NCBI GenBank assembly: GCA_027483465.1
Contig: JAIXUQ010000033.1
Location: 1-60,529, forward strand
From: Sphingomonadales bacterium
GTDB lineage: Bacteria > Pseudomonadota > Alphaproteobacteria > Sphingomonadales > Sphingomonadaceae
Direction: 5' to 3'
DNA: 60,529 nucleotides
The notes under the pieces are model-generated. The model saw nothing but the letters and a program-made list of their open reading frames with translations, was not told the DNA's origin and searched no databases. The translations under genes and the position numbers were made by a program. The stretch's first letter is position 1. Each line of letters opens with the position of its first letter. This document shows positions 50,428-58,927 of this stretch, piece by piece.

Positions 50428-50487
50428 CGGGCCACTCCTTGCTGTGTGGTGCTAGCGGCCGGGGCAACCGGCCTCCCACATTTCAGA

Positions 50488-50529
50488 TCCGCCTTGCGGC
50501 GGAAGCGCCCGTTCCGGAAACCGGAACGG
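50488..50529 (-). other. Two tandem stem-loops in the nusG-rplK gap
   Basis: TCCGCC/GGCGGA around TTGC (50488-50503) and CCGTTCCGG/CCGGAACGG around a 3-nt loop (50509-50529) sit in the leader of rplK. No U-tract follows. One of them could be the L1 control site or a processing signal; this is inference. Confidence 0.4.
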
Positions 50530-50550
50530 CGGGATGGTGAAAACGCCGAA

Positions 50551-51087
50551 TTACTTCTGCTTTTCCACCTGTTCGAAGCCGAGTTCGACGGGCGTTGCGC
50601 GCCCGAAGATCGACACCGAAACCTTGACACGGCCATGATCGAAATCGATCTCCTCGACGAGGCCGTTGAAGCTGGCGAAGGGGCCATCGAGCACGCGCAC
50701 GCTGTCGCCGATCTCGAAATTGGCCTTCTTCTTGATCTTGGCGGCCGGGGTTTCCTCCGCCTTGGTGTTGAGCATGCGGGCGGCTTCGGCCTCGCTGATC
50801 GGCTGCGGCTTGTTCTGCTGGCCCAGGAAGCCGGTCACCTTGGGGGTGTTCTTGACGAGGTGGAACACATCGTCAGTCATCGCCAGCTTGGCCAGCACGT
50901 AACCGGGCATGGACTTGCGCTCCACCGCGCGCTTCTTGCCCTTCACCACCTCGGTCACGGTTTCGGCCGGCACCTCGATGGCATCGATGAAGGCTTCAAG
51001 GCCCATGCGGCGGGCTTCGGCGAGGATCGCGTCCTTCACCTTGTTTTCAAAGCCGGAATAGGCGTGGATGATGTACCAGCGCGACAT
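50551..51087 (-). CDS. nusG: Transcription elongation/antitermination factor NusG
   Basis: A 178-residue factor with an N-terminal NGN domain (MSRWYIIHAYSGFENKV, then KSMPGYVLAKL) and a C-terminal KOW domain (FEIGDSVRVLDGPFASFNG). It binds RNA polymerase, suppresses pausing and links transcription to Rho and to the ribosome. The start at 51087 is the canonical one; upstream frame is in the secE gene. It is in the usual secE-nusG-rplK order. Confidence 0.97.
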   Translation of the reverse strand: MSRWYIIHAYSGFENKVKDAILAEARRMGLEAFIDAIEVPAETVTEVVKGKKRAVERKSMPGYVLAKLAMTDDVFHLVKNTPKVTGFLGQQNKPQPISEAEAARMLNTKAEETPAAKIKKKANFEIGDSVRVLDGPFASFNGLVEEIDFDHGRVKVSVSIFGRATPVELGFEQVEKQK

Positions 51088-51095
51088 GATGTTCC

Positions 51096-51323
51096 TCAGG
51101 CAGCCAGGCTGAGCAGGAATTTGACGGTGCGGCCCAGCACCTGATCGATGCCCAGGAAGAAGATCGAGAGGATGCTGGTCATGATCAGCACCATGATCGT
51201 CATCCGCACCGTATCGGGCAGCGTGGGCCAGGCGATCTTGCGGGTTTCGGTCTGCACCTGGCGCACGAATTCCGCCGGGGAAACCCGGGGCTTCTTCGCC
51301 ACTTCCGCCTTTCCGTCGCTCAC
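51096..51323 (-). CDS. secE: Preprotein translocase subunit SecE
   Basis: A 75-residue protein with one C-terminal TM helix (about 34-58) and the typical SecE segment ETRKIAWPTLPDTVRMTIMVLIM. It clamps SecY in the export channel. The start is a GTG at 51323 (VSDGKAEVAKK); longer frames overlap the region before the tRNA and lack similarity. The stop is 8 bp before nusG. Confidence 0.92.
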   Translation of the reverse strand: MSDGKAEVAKKPRVSPAEFVRQVQTETRKIAWPTLPDTVRMTIMVLIMTSILSIFFLGIDQVLGRTVKFLLSLAA

Positions 51324-51512
51324 GCAAGCATGCCTTTGCAAAGTTGCCAACCAATCACGAATCAGCCAGCCGCAGCACGGCAGGCCGCCCAACAACACCA
51401 AGAACCGGCACGGGGCATGGCCCCGCCGCCGGCTGCCTTGGCATCGCAGCACCCTTCACATGGGATCAGCCGCCTTGCTGTTCAACCACTTGCCGGCTGA
51501 TCATCGGGCGAC

Positions 51513-51588
51513 TGGCAGGAGTGGAGGGACTCGAACCCCCGGCCCTCGGTTTTGGAGACCGATGCTCTACCAACTGAGCTACACTCCT
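51513..51588 (-). tRNA. tRNA-Trp (anticodon CCA)
   Basis: A 76-nt cloverleaf with the encoded CCA end at 51515-51513. The acceptor stem is AGGAGTG/CACTCCT, the anticodon loop is CTCCAAA with anticodon CCA, and the T-arm GGTTCGA is standard. It precedes secE, a conserved arrangement in Alphaproteobacteria. Confidence 0.96.
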
Positions 51589-51601
51589 AGGCGCTGGCCG
51601 G

Positions 51602-51630
51602 GCTATAGAGAGGGGATCGCGGCGGCGCAA
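51602..51630 (-). promoter_or_regulatory. Putative tRNA-Trp/secE promoter
   Basis: TTGCGC (51630-51625) and TATAGC (51607-51602) lie 17 nt apart, about 14 nt before the tRNA 5' end, with a GC-rich discriminator. Confidence 0.55.
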
Positions 51631-51664
51631 GAGGGCCGGGCACCCGGCACCCGCCGGCATCCCA

Positions 51665-51693
51665 TTGAAACCGCCCCGGCTCTGCCGTAAGAG
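51665..51693 (+). promoter_or_regulatory. Putative tRNA-Gly promoter
   Basis: TTGAAA (51665-51670) and TAAGAG (51688-51693) are 17 nt apart, and the tRNA begins 10 nt later. The region is divergent from the tRNA-Trp promoter, so the two start back to back. Confidence 0.45.
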
Positions 51694-51703
51694 CAGGCGC
51701 AAC

Positions 51704-51777
<74 letters not shown>

Positions 51778-51887
51778 GCCGCCTGCGGCATTCGCACCTG
51801 CGAAAAATCCCCCGGCCCCGCCTTAATCCGCTGCTGCCGCCGCCGTTCCCCTTGAACGAGCAACCACGGGCAGGAGGGATCACACCG

Positions 51888-52976
51888 ATGCAATATCAGC
51901 CGGGGCCATATGAGGCGCAGGCCGAAGTGCCGGCACCGGCCGATCTGGCGCCGGGCGTGGCCGGCGAGGCGCACGCGGCGCTGAGCTGGTTTGACCGGGT
52001 GCGCGCGCTGCTGGTGCGCACCGGGCTGCCGCCGGAACCGGCGGTTTACGATATCCTGTGGCGCTATGTGCGTGATGAGGATCATGAATTGTCGCTGGCG
52101 GTGGACAGGGCCATGGCCGGCGACGGGCTGACCATCAGCGTGGTGATGGCCCTGCGCGAGACGCATCTGGGCCAGTTGACCCCGGCGCAGGTGAACCAGC
52201 TGATTGCCGAGGCGCATGACCAGGCCGAGGCGCTGGGGCTGCGCATCCAGAGCGGCCAGACCGATCTGGCCGATTATGGCCGCGCCATCGCGGTGGGCGG
52301 CGAGAAACTGGCCGGCCCGCTGGATGCCACGGCGCTGGCCACGCTGCTGGAGCAGCTGGGCGCCGCCACCGCCAGCATGCAGGCCGCCAACGGCCGGCTG
52401 ATGGCCGAGCTTGACCAGGCCGCCGCCGAAACCCGCGCGCTGGCCGACCGGCTGATCCACGCCGAGCGTGCCGCCGTGACCGACGCGCTGACCGGGGTGA
52501 TGAACCGGCGCGGCATCATGGCCGCCATCGAAAAGGCGCAGGAGGAAGCCCAGGCCGCCGGCACCGCGCTGGCGCTGGCCGTGGTGGACATCGATCATTT
52601 CAAGCGGTTCAACGACCGCTATGGCCATGCCATGGGCGATGATGTGCTGTGCTTTGTCGCCCGCCATCTGGCCGACCGGCTGGCCCGCGACGGCGGCCTG
52701 GTGGGCCGGCTGGGCGGCGAGGAATTCGTGGGCGTGATGCCCGGCGTGGGCCTGCAGGCCGCCTGCGGGCGGATTGACCGGGTGCGCGCCGAACTGGCTG
52801 GCCAGGTGCTGCGCAGCGCGGTTGACGGCAGCAGCATGGGCCGCATCAGCTTTTCGGCCGGCGTGGCCGAGCACCGCGGCGGCCAGAGCGGTGACGAGCT
52901 GATCGCCCGCGCCGACAGCGCGCTGTACACCGCCAAGCGGCTGGGCCGCGACCGCGTGGTGCCCGATCGCAGTTGA
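51888..52976 (+). CDS. Diguanylate cyclase (GGDEF domain), probably cytoplasmic
   Basis: A 362-residue protein that should make cyclic di-GMP. The catalytic GGEEF is at 276-280 (GRLGGEEFVGV), preceded by the usual VVDIDHFKRFNDRYGH metal and substrate segment near 228-243. The I-site position just upstream reads RDGG rather than RxxD, so product feedback inhibition may be missing. The N-terminal 200 residues are alpha-helical with no TM segment and a likely coiled coil just before the GGDEF domain (about 155-200). The start at 51888 has GGAGGG about 10 nt upstream; a TTG further upstream is less likely. Confidence 0.88.
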   Translation: MQYQPGPYEAQAEVPAPADLAPGVAGEAHAALSWFDRVRALLVRTGLPPEPAVYDILWRYVRDEDHELSLAVDRAMAGDGLTISVVMALRETHLGQLTPAQVNQLIAEAHDQAEALGLRIQSGQTDLADYGRAIAVGGEKLAGPLDATALATLLEQLGAATASMQAANGRLMAELDQAAAETRALADRLIHAERAAVTDALTGVMNRRGIMAAIEKAQEEAQAAGTALALAVVDIDHFKRFNDRYGHAMGDDVLCFVARHLADRLARDGGLVGRLGGEEFVGVMPGVGLQAACGRIDRVRAELAGQVLRSAVDGSSMGRISFSAGVAEHRGGQSGDELIARADSALYTAKRLGRDRVVPDRS

Positions 52977-53010
52977 TCCCAGGCCCGGCCGGGCAGGGCG
53001 AATAAGTGTG

Positions 53011-53039
53011 TTGACAGCCGCGCCCGGCTGCCGCATTTG
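53011..53039 (+). promoter_or_regulatory. Putative tRNA-Tyr/rlmB promoter
   Basis: A perfect TTGACA (53011-53016) is followed after 17 nt by the weak -10 CATTTG (53034-53039), 33 nt before the tRNA. The -35 is convincing; the -10 is not. Confidence 0.4.
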
Positions 53040-53071
53040 GCCGCCTCCCGACCGGCACAGCGTGCGGACGT

Positions 53072-53158
53072 GGAGGGGTGGCCGAGCGGTCAATGGCAGC
53101 AGACTGTAAATCTGCCGGGTTTCACCCTACGTTGGTTCAAATCCAACCCCCTCCACCA
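53072..53158 (+). tRNA. tRNA-Tyr (anticodon GTA)
   Basis: An 87-nt class II tRNA with acceptor stem GGAGGGG/CCCCTCC, anticodon GTA in CTGTAAA, a long variable arm and an encoded CCA end. The rlmB start is 36 nt downstream, so the two are probably co-transcribed. Confidence 0.95.
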
Positions 53159-53193
53159 CCGTGCCCGCCGCCTGCACAGGATGGCAGATCGAT

Positions 53194-53949
53194 ATGGGCC
53201 GCCGGCCGCACCCCAAGAACCAGCAGGGCCAGAAAAGCCCCTTCCCCCGCCTCTATGGCCGGCATGCGGTGTTCGCCGCGCTGGACAATCCCGAGCGCAG
53301 TTTCCGCAAATTGTGGCTGACCCCACAGACGGCGCGCAGCATCGAAATCCCGGCCGGGCTGCAGGTGCAATATGGCGACGATCATGACCTGGGCCGGCTG
53401 TGCCCGGCCGATGCGCCGCACCAGGGCTATGTGCTGGAGGTGGAGCCGCTGGAGAATGTCTGGCTGGGCGACATATTGAAAGACGCCGACGACGGCGCCA
53501 ACCGCCCGATCGTGGTGCTGGACCAGGTGACCGATCCGCACAATGTGGGGGCGATCATGCGTTCGGCGCTGGCCTTCAACGCCCGCGCCATTGTCACCCA
53601 GGATCGCCACAGCCCGGCCGAATCCGGTGTGCTGGCCCGCAGCGCCAGCGGGGCGCTGGAGGCGCTGCCGTGGGTGCGCGTGGTCAATCTGGCGCGCGCG
53701 CTGGGCGAGATCGGCGAGGCCGGTTTCTGGCGCATCGCGCTGGATGGCGAGGCCGAGGCCTCGCTGGAATCCGCGCTGGGCACGTGCCAGCCCGCACTGG
53801 TGCTGGGCAGCGAGGGCGAGGGCCTGCGCCACCTGACCATCGAGAATTGCGACCAGCTTGCCCGTCTGCCGATTTCGGGCGTGGAAAGCCTGAATGTGTC
53901 GAACGCGGCGGCAGTGGCGCTTTACGCCTGCGCCCGGCGCGGCCTGTAG
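53194..53949 (+). CDS. rlmB: 23S rRNA Gm2251 2'-O-methyltransferase, SpoU family
   Basis: A 251-residue trefoil-knot SpoU/TrmH methyltransferase. An N-terminal substrate-binding domain (RLYGRHAVFAALDNPER) precedes the SPOUT domain, whose motifs are LDQVTDPHNVGAIMRSA, LVLGSEGEGLRHL and ISGVESLNVSNAAAVALY. These fit RlmB, which methylates the peptidyl-transferase-loop residue G2251. The ATG at 53194 is chosen as the first in a frame that then matches the family. It follows tRNA-Tyr directly. Confidence 0.9.
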   Translation: MGRRPHPKNQQGQKSPFPRLYGRHAVFAALDNPERSFRKLWLTPQTARSIEIPAGLQVQYGDDHDLGRLCPADAPHQGYVLEVEPLENVWLGDILKDADDGANRPIVVLDQVTDPHNVGAIMRSALAFNARAIVTQDRHSPAESGVLARSASGALEALPWVRVVNLARALGEIGEAGFWRIALDGEAEASLESALGTCQPALVLGSEGEGLRHLTIENCDQLARLPISGVESLNVSNAAAVALYACARRGL

Positions 53950-53976
53950 GGGGCCGCGCCGGGCAAGGGCGATCGG

Positions 53977-56958
53977 TCAGAACTGGACGCGCGCGCCCAG
54001 GCGGAACACCCGGCCCAGCGGGTTGCCGATGAACGGATCGTAAGACGGCTCCAGCCGCGAGGCCGGCGGCGGGGCGTTGGTGAAATTCTCGATCGAGAAT
54101 TGCAGCTGCGCCTTCACCGCATCGATCGGCAGATCATATTGCACATGCACGTCGTGCTGGGTGAAGGCATCGACAGTGGCCCCGAAATTGGTCGGGCCAA
54201 AGCTGGTGCTGGCGCAATTGGCGAGGCCGATACAGCGATCATCCTTCACGCCATCGACATAGCGCAGCTGGTAGCGCACGTTGATGCCGCTGATGTTGTA
54301 GTTCACCCAGGCATTGGCCCGCAGCGGCGAGACGGTAAGCGGATCACGGAAATAGTTGGTGAAGCCGCGTGCCTGATAGCCGTTCTGCAGCAGCACGCCG
54401 CGGAAGCTGAAATCCTCGAACCGGAAGTTGAGGATGAACGAGCCCTGCGCCCCGAAGCTGAGCTGGCCGGTACCGAAATCGGTCTTGTAATCAAAGGCAA
54501 AATCGAGGCCGCTGACCTTGATGCCCGGCCCGTTCACCCAATCGGTGCGCACCCGGGCGATGTCAAAGCCGGTGGTGGTGCCCTGCACGCAGCCGCCCTG
54601 GAAGGTGATCAGATTGGCCAGCACGCTGCTGCAATTGGCAAAGCGGGTGCCGTTGGCCGCGACCGCGCCGCTGGCCACCGAGGTGGCAATGGCCTGCGCC
54701 GGGGTGGTGGTGATGCGGTCTTCCACGTCAAAGCTCCAGTAATCCACCGAAGCGGTGAAGCCGGACGTGTTGACCACGGCGCCCAGATTGTAGGTGAAGG
54801 CCGTTTCCGGGCCCAGATCGGACGGATTGCCGAAAATATCCACCGACTTGAAGTTGTTGGCCGCCGCCTGGATGCCGGCCAGGCTGGTGATCTGGTTGCG
54901 CGCCACCTGGTTGGCGCGCGGGCCGCGGAAGGTGGTGCCCACCGAACCGCGCAGGATCAGCCAATCGGTGGCGTTCCAGCGCACCGTGCCCTTGGGGTTG
55001 AAGGTGCTGCCCACGGCGCCGCCATAATCTTCAAAGCGGGCTGCTGCCGTCACCTCCAGCTTGGTGGTGACCGGCACCTTCACTTCGGCAAACACCGCCT
55101 TCACATTCTGCTTCACGGTTTCCGGGCGGGTGCCACCCAGGAAGATGAAGGAGCCAACCCCTTCGATGGGCGTGCCAACGCAGCTGCGATCACCCAGCAC
55201 GAAGCAGGGGTTGATGTTGAGGTTGGATTCGTCGTTGATCGGCGTGCTGGACCAGCGGTTGTCACGATACTGGGCGCCAAAGGCATAGGCGATCGGCCCG
55301 CCGCCCAGATCCCAGCCGGTTTCGCCCGAGAAGATGGCATCGATGACAAACTGTTCTTCGGCCTGGTAGGTGCCATTGCGCACGTGCACCCAGTTCACCA
55401 GTTCGACGCTGTTGGAGGCGCCGGCGACGAAATTGGGATTGGTCAGGCCCTGCAGCGAGATCGGCTGCGCCGCGTTGATGAACGGATTGAACCATTGGCA
55501 GCCATTGGCGCCCGGCGTGGTGCCGGTGCAATTGGGGCCGCCCAGGCCGTTCAACGCGGCCTGCAGCCGGCTGCCCACCATGTCGGGCACGCCGGTCCAG
55601 CGGTCAGACCGCCACCAGGTGCCATAAAGCTGGCCGCGGAAGCTGTCGCTGAACTCATGCTCCACCCCGCCCGAAACGCGATAGGCCTTGTTGTTGGCCT
55701 GGCCCTTGCCGGAACCGCGGTTGGGATCGGCCGGGTTGCCCAGCCAGCCGAACGGGCGCCAGAACACCGCGGTGATGGCGCTGACGGGGTTGGCCGGCGT
55801 GTTGGCGGCCAATCCGGTTTGCGACAGGAAGGCGGCGACGCCGGGGTTGTTGGGCGAAACGGTGAAAGCGTTGGCCGAACCGGAACCGCGTGGGCCCTGG
55901 GTGGGCGGGAAGGACGGCGAATAGCCCAGCGAGTTCAGATCGGTCTGGGCATAGAGCAGCTCCAGCCGCAGCTTGGTGCGGTCAGACACTTCCCAATCGG
56001 CCTGGGCATAGGCCTGATACCGGTCTTCCTCTTCGATGATGTTGTTCCACGGGATGAAGCTGAACCGGCACAGCGCGCCGTCGTTCACGCCGCCCACGGC
56101 GGTGCAGGCGGCGTTGCCGCCGTCACGCGCCGTCACCGATGAGCCATCCTGCCGGCGCACGTTGAACAGGCCGGGGGTGGACAGCGCCGACCAGCCCGAC
56201 GGGTTCTGCGCATAGGTGGTGCGGCTGAACGAGCGGGCATAGTTGGGCAGGGTGGAGCGGTGCTGCCAGCCAAAGCCGGCCATCACATTCAGGCTGCCGA
56301 TCTGCTTGCCGGCCAGGATCGAGGCGGTCCAATTGTCCCGCGAGCCGCGGATGGCATCGAAATCGCCCTGGATGATCACGCCGTTGAGCTTGCTGCGGGT
56401 GGTGAAGTTGGCCACGCCGGCAATGGCATCAGAGCCATAGGTGGCGGCCGCGCCATCCTTCAGCACCTCGATATTTTCCAGCGCAAACACCGGGATGAGA
56501 TTGGTGTCGATGAAACCGTCACCCGGGGCAAGCACGGTGCGGCGGCCGTTGAACAGCACCAGCGTGCGTTCCGGGCCAAGGCCGCGCAGGTTCAAAGAGC
56601 CATTGCCCTGAAAGCCCTGGCTGGCGGTGGAATATTGGTTGGAATCACCCAGCGTGGCGCCCACCGAGGGGAGTTGCTTGATGAATTCCAGCGGGGTGCT
56701 CACCCCCTGCTTGTTGAGATCATCGGCGGTGAACACATCCACCGGCATGGCAGCATCGGCACGGGTGCCACGGATGAAGCTGCCGACAACGACGATTTCG
56801 CTGCCTTCGGTTTCTTCATCCTGCTGGGCCTGGGCCACGGCCGTGGGCTGCGCCGCCGCCTGCTGGGCCGCTGCCGCCTGCCCCCAAACCAAGGATGATG
56901 CCAGTGCTGATGTCAGGGCAAACAGCGCGCTCCCTGCGCGCAGTGCGTCACGAGCCAT
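53977..56958 (-). CDS. TonB-dependent outer membrane receptor
   Basis: A 993-residue receptor with a signal peptide (about 1-33), a TonB-box-like EIVVVGS near 53-59, a plug domain (MPVDVFTADDLNKQG to about 190, containing SLNLRGLGPERTLVLFNGRR) and a large beta-barrel that ends with an aromatic residue, GARVQF. No FecR or sigma-interacting N-terminal extension is present. Substrate cannot be deduced; large sphingomonad receptors of this class take up sugars, peptides or metal complexes. GGGAGG lies upstream of the ATG at 56958. It is unlinked to an obvious partner transporter; the gshA gene upstream is on the same strand, 156 bp away. Confidence 0.93.
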   Translation of the reverse strand: MARDALRAGSALFALTSALASSLVWGQAAAAQQAAAQPTAVAQAQQDEETEGSEIVVVGSFIRGTRADAAMPVDVFTADDLNKQGVSTPLEFIKQLPSVGATLGDSNQYSTASQGFQGNGSLNLRGLGPERTLVLFNGRRTVLAPGDGFIDTNLIPVFALENIEVLKDGAAATYGSDAIAGVANFTTRSKLNGVIIQGDFDAIRGSRDNWTASILAGKQIGSLNVMAGFGWQHRSTLPNYARSFSRTTYAQNPSGWSALSTPGLFNVRRQDGSSVTARDGGNAACTAVGGVNDGALCRFSFIPWNNIIEEEDRYQAYAQADWEVSDRTKLRLELLYAQTDLNSLGYSPSFPPTQGPRGSGSANAFTVSPNNPGVAAFLSQTGLAANTPANPVSAITAVFWRPFGWLGNPADPNRGSGKGQANNKAYRVSGGVEHEFSDSFRGQLYGTWWRSDRWTGVPDMVGSRLQAALNGLGGPNCTGTTPGANGCQWFNPFINAAQPISLQGLTNPNFVAGASNSVELVNWVHVRNGTYQAEEQFVIDAIFSGETGWDLGGGPIAYAFGAQYRDNRWSSTPINDESNLNINPCFVLGDRSCVGTPIEGVGSFIFLGGTRPETVKQNVKAVFAEVKVPVTTKLEVTAAARFEDYGGAVGSTFNPKGTVRWNATDWLILRGSVGTTFRGPRANQVARNQITSLAGIQAAANNFKSVDIFGNPSDLGPETAFTYNLGAVVNTSGFTASVDYWSFDVEDRITTTPAQAIATSVASGAVAANGTRFANCSSVLANLITFQGGCVQGTTTGFDIARVRTDWVNGPGIKVSGLDFAFDYKTDFGTGQLSFGAQGSFILNFRFEDFSFRGVLLQNGYQARGFTNYFRDPLTVSPLRANAWVNYNISGINVRYQLRYVDGVKDDRCIGLANCASTSFGPTNFGATVDAFTQHDVHVQYDLPIDAVKAQLQFSIENFTNAPPPASRLEPSYDPFIGNPLGRVFRLGARVQF

Positions 56959-57114
56959 TCTCTCTACCTCCCCAGGTCAGTGTCAGGCCTCTGACCCCCA
57001 GCGGCGGGCCTTGATCACGACGAAGGGAGTGTCAGGCGACGACGCGCGCCTGACAAGAGCAAAAAAGCGCCGAATTGCCGCAGGCTGACGTTTCCCGGCA
57101 ACTGTGGCCGGCAA

Positions 57115-58503
57115 TCAATAGGCCTCGCTCTCATAAACGCGGGTGACGTCCCCGCCCCAGGCACCGTCGTGCAGCGCCAACAGCCGGTCGGCGTTGGTCT
57201 GGCCGCTGGCAATGATCTCACGCAGCGGGTTGAGGAAGCCCTGTTCGCTGTCCCCGGCGGCATTCAGCCGGGCGCGCGCGGCCAGGCCGGCATCGGCGAT
57301 GGCCAGCACCGCGCGGCCCAGATCCTGCAGCGTCCCGCCATTGGGGCTGGCGGCGCCCAGCGCCAGCGCCGGCACCTCGGCGCGCAGGCGGGCGTGATCG
57401 GCCGGGGTCCAATGCTTCACCAGATCCCAGGCCGCATCCAGCGCGCCCTGATCATAGAGCAGGCCCACCCAGAAGGCTGGCAACGCACAGATGCGATCCC
57501 ACCGGCCGCCATCGGCGCCACGCATTTCCAGATAGGATTTCATGCGGACTTCGGGAAAGGCGGTGGACAGATGATCCTTCCAGTCCCCCAGCCGCGGCTT
57601 CTCGCCGGGCAGCACCGCCAGCCTGCCGGCCAGGAAATCGCGGAAGCTCAGGCCCGCCGCATCGATGTAACGGCCGTCGCGGTAGACGAAATACATCGGC
57701 ACATCGAGGGCGTAATCGGCATAGCGTTCAAAGCCGAAGCCATCTTCAAACACGAAGGGCAGCGTGCCGGTGCGGTGCGGATCGGTGTCGGTCCAGATAT
57801 GGCTGCGATAGCTCTTGAAGCCGTTCGGGCGCGATTCCTTGAACGGCGAATTGGCAAACAGCGCGGTGGCCAGCGGCTGCAGCGCCATCGACACGCGGAA
57901 CTTGCGCACCATGTCGGCTTCGCTGCTGTAATCCAGATTGGTCTGGATGGTGCAGGTGCGCAGCATCATGTCCAGCCCCAGGCTGCCCACGCGCGGCATG
58001 TGGCGCAGCATGATGGCATAACGGCCCTTGGGCATCACCGGCAGATCGGCGCGCGCCTTGTCGGGCCAGAAGCCCAGGCCAAGAAAGCCCAGGCCCAGTT
58101 CGGCGCCCACCTCGCGGCATTGTTTCAGGTGGCGGTTGGATTCAGCGCAGGTCTGGTGCAGATTTTCCAGCGGCGCGCCCGAAAGCTCGAACTGGCCGGC
58201 CGGCTCCAGGCTGATATTGCCATCCGCCCCCTTCAGGGCGATCACGTTGGCGCTGCCATCCGGCCCGGTTTCCTCGATCGGTTCCCAGCCATAACGGGTC
58301 ATCGCCATCAGCAGATCGCGGATGCCGCCGGGCTCGGCATAGGATGGGGCGCGGTGATCGGCGGTGCGGAACACGAATTTCTCGTGCTCGGTGCCGATGC
58401 GCCAATCGGCGCGCGGCTTGGCGCCATCGGCAAAGACCGCGATCAGCTGGTCGCGGGTTTCGATGATGGCGTCGTCGCCTGCCGTGGTGACCTTGTTGCT
58501 CAT
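57115..58503 (-). CDS. gshA: Glutamate-cysteine ligase (plant/alphaproteobacterial type)
   Basis: A 462-residue enzyme for the first, rate-limiting step of glutathione synthesis. Conserved segments are WRIGTEHEKFVF, SLEPAGQFELSGAPL, RTCTIQTNLDYSSEADM, DVPMYFVYRDGRYID and KSYLEMRGADGG, the plant-type GCL pattern rather than the E. coli type. The start at 58503 precedes the family-typical N-terminus; the extended frame adds 12 weak residues. The 125 bp upstream separates it from a divergent lipoprotein gene. Confidence 0.94.
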   Translation of the reverse strand: MSNKVTTAGDDAIIETRDQLIAVFADGAKPRADWRIGTEHEKFVFRTADHRAPSYAEPGGIRDLLMAMTRYGWEPIEETGPDGSANVIALKGADGNISLEPAGQFELSGAPLENLHQTCAESNRHLKQCREVGAELGLGFLGLGFWPDKARADLPVMPKGRYAIMLRHMPRVGSLGLDMMLRTCTIQTNLDYSSEADMVRKFRVSMALQPLATALFANSPFKESRPNGFKSYRSHIWTDTDPHRTGTLPFVFEDGFGFERYADYALDVPMYFVYRDGRYIDAAGLSFRDFLAGRLAVLPGEKPRLGDWKDHLSTAFPEVRMKSYLEMRGADGGRWDRICALPAFWVGLLYDQGALDAAWDLVKHWTPADHARLRAEVPALALGAASPNGGTLQDLGRAVLAIADAGLAARARLNAAGDSEQGFLNPLREIIASGQTNADRLLALHDGAWGGDVTRVYESEAY

Positions 58504-58628
58504 GCCCTGCGCCTTAGCCCTGTTGCCGCGTTCAGGCAATCAAGCGCCCCGGTTACACACGCATGACAGGCCGGGCGGCGAACCACCCCCGGCGACTGTC
58601 CAAACGAGCCCTTGCGATTTTGTAAGTT

Positions 58629-58826
58629 ATGCCCAAATTGGCCGCGATGTTGGCGCAACCCCACCCCGCGGCCCTGGTGATTCTGCTGGCGCTCGCGCTT
58701 GGCGCCTGCGGCGTTGAAAGCAGCCAGCCCGCCCCGGTGATCGACGAGGACAAATGGGGCCATCTGCCGCCTGACCCCGAACGCCCGCAACAGGCCGAAG
58801 CCCCGCCGGAAACGCCGCAGGGCTGA
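58629..58826 (+). CDS. Small lipoprotein
   Basis: A 65-residue protein with an N-terminal hydrophobic segment and a lipobox (LALGAC, Cys about residue 27), leaving a mature part of roughly 39 residues rich in Pro and Glu (DEDKWGHLPPDPERPQQ). No family is recognised; short lipoproteins of this type are common in sphingomonads. A second in-frame ATG at 58647 would still include the signal. It is transcribed toward the D-aminoacylase gene, 101 bp away. Confidence 0.65.
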   Translation: MPKLAAMLAQPHPAALVILLALALGACGVESSQPAPVIDEDKWGHLPPDPERPQQAEAPPETPQG

Positions 58827-58927
58827 TCCTGCTGCCTGCCGCCTTGCCCGCGCAAGTGGCAGGCTTGCCGCCGTGCGCGCTTGTGTCATGCTCCCGGCCT
58901 GGAACCACCCGTGGGGAGGGCAATGGC

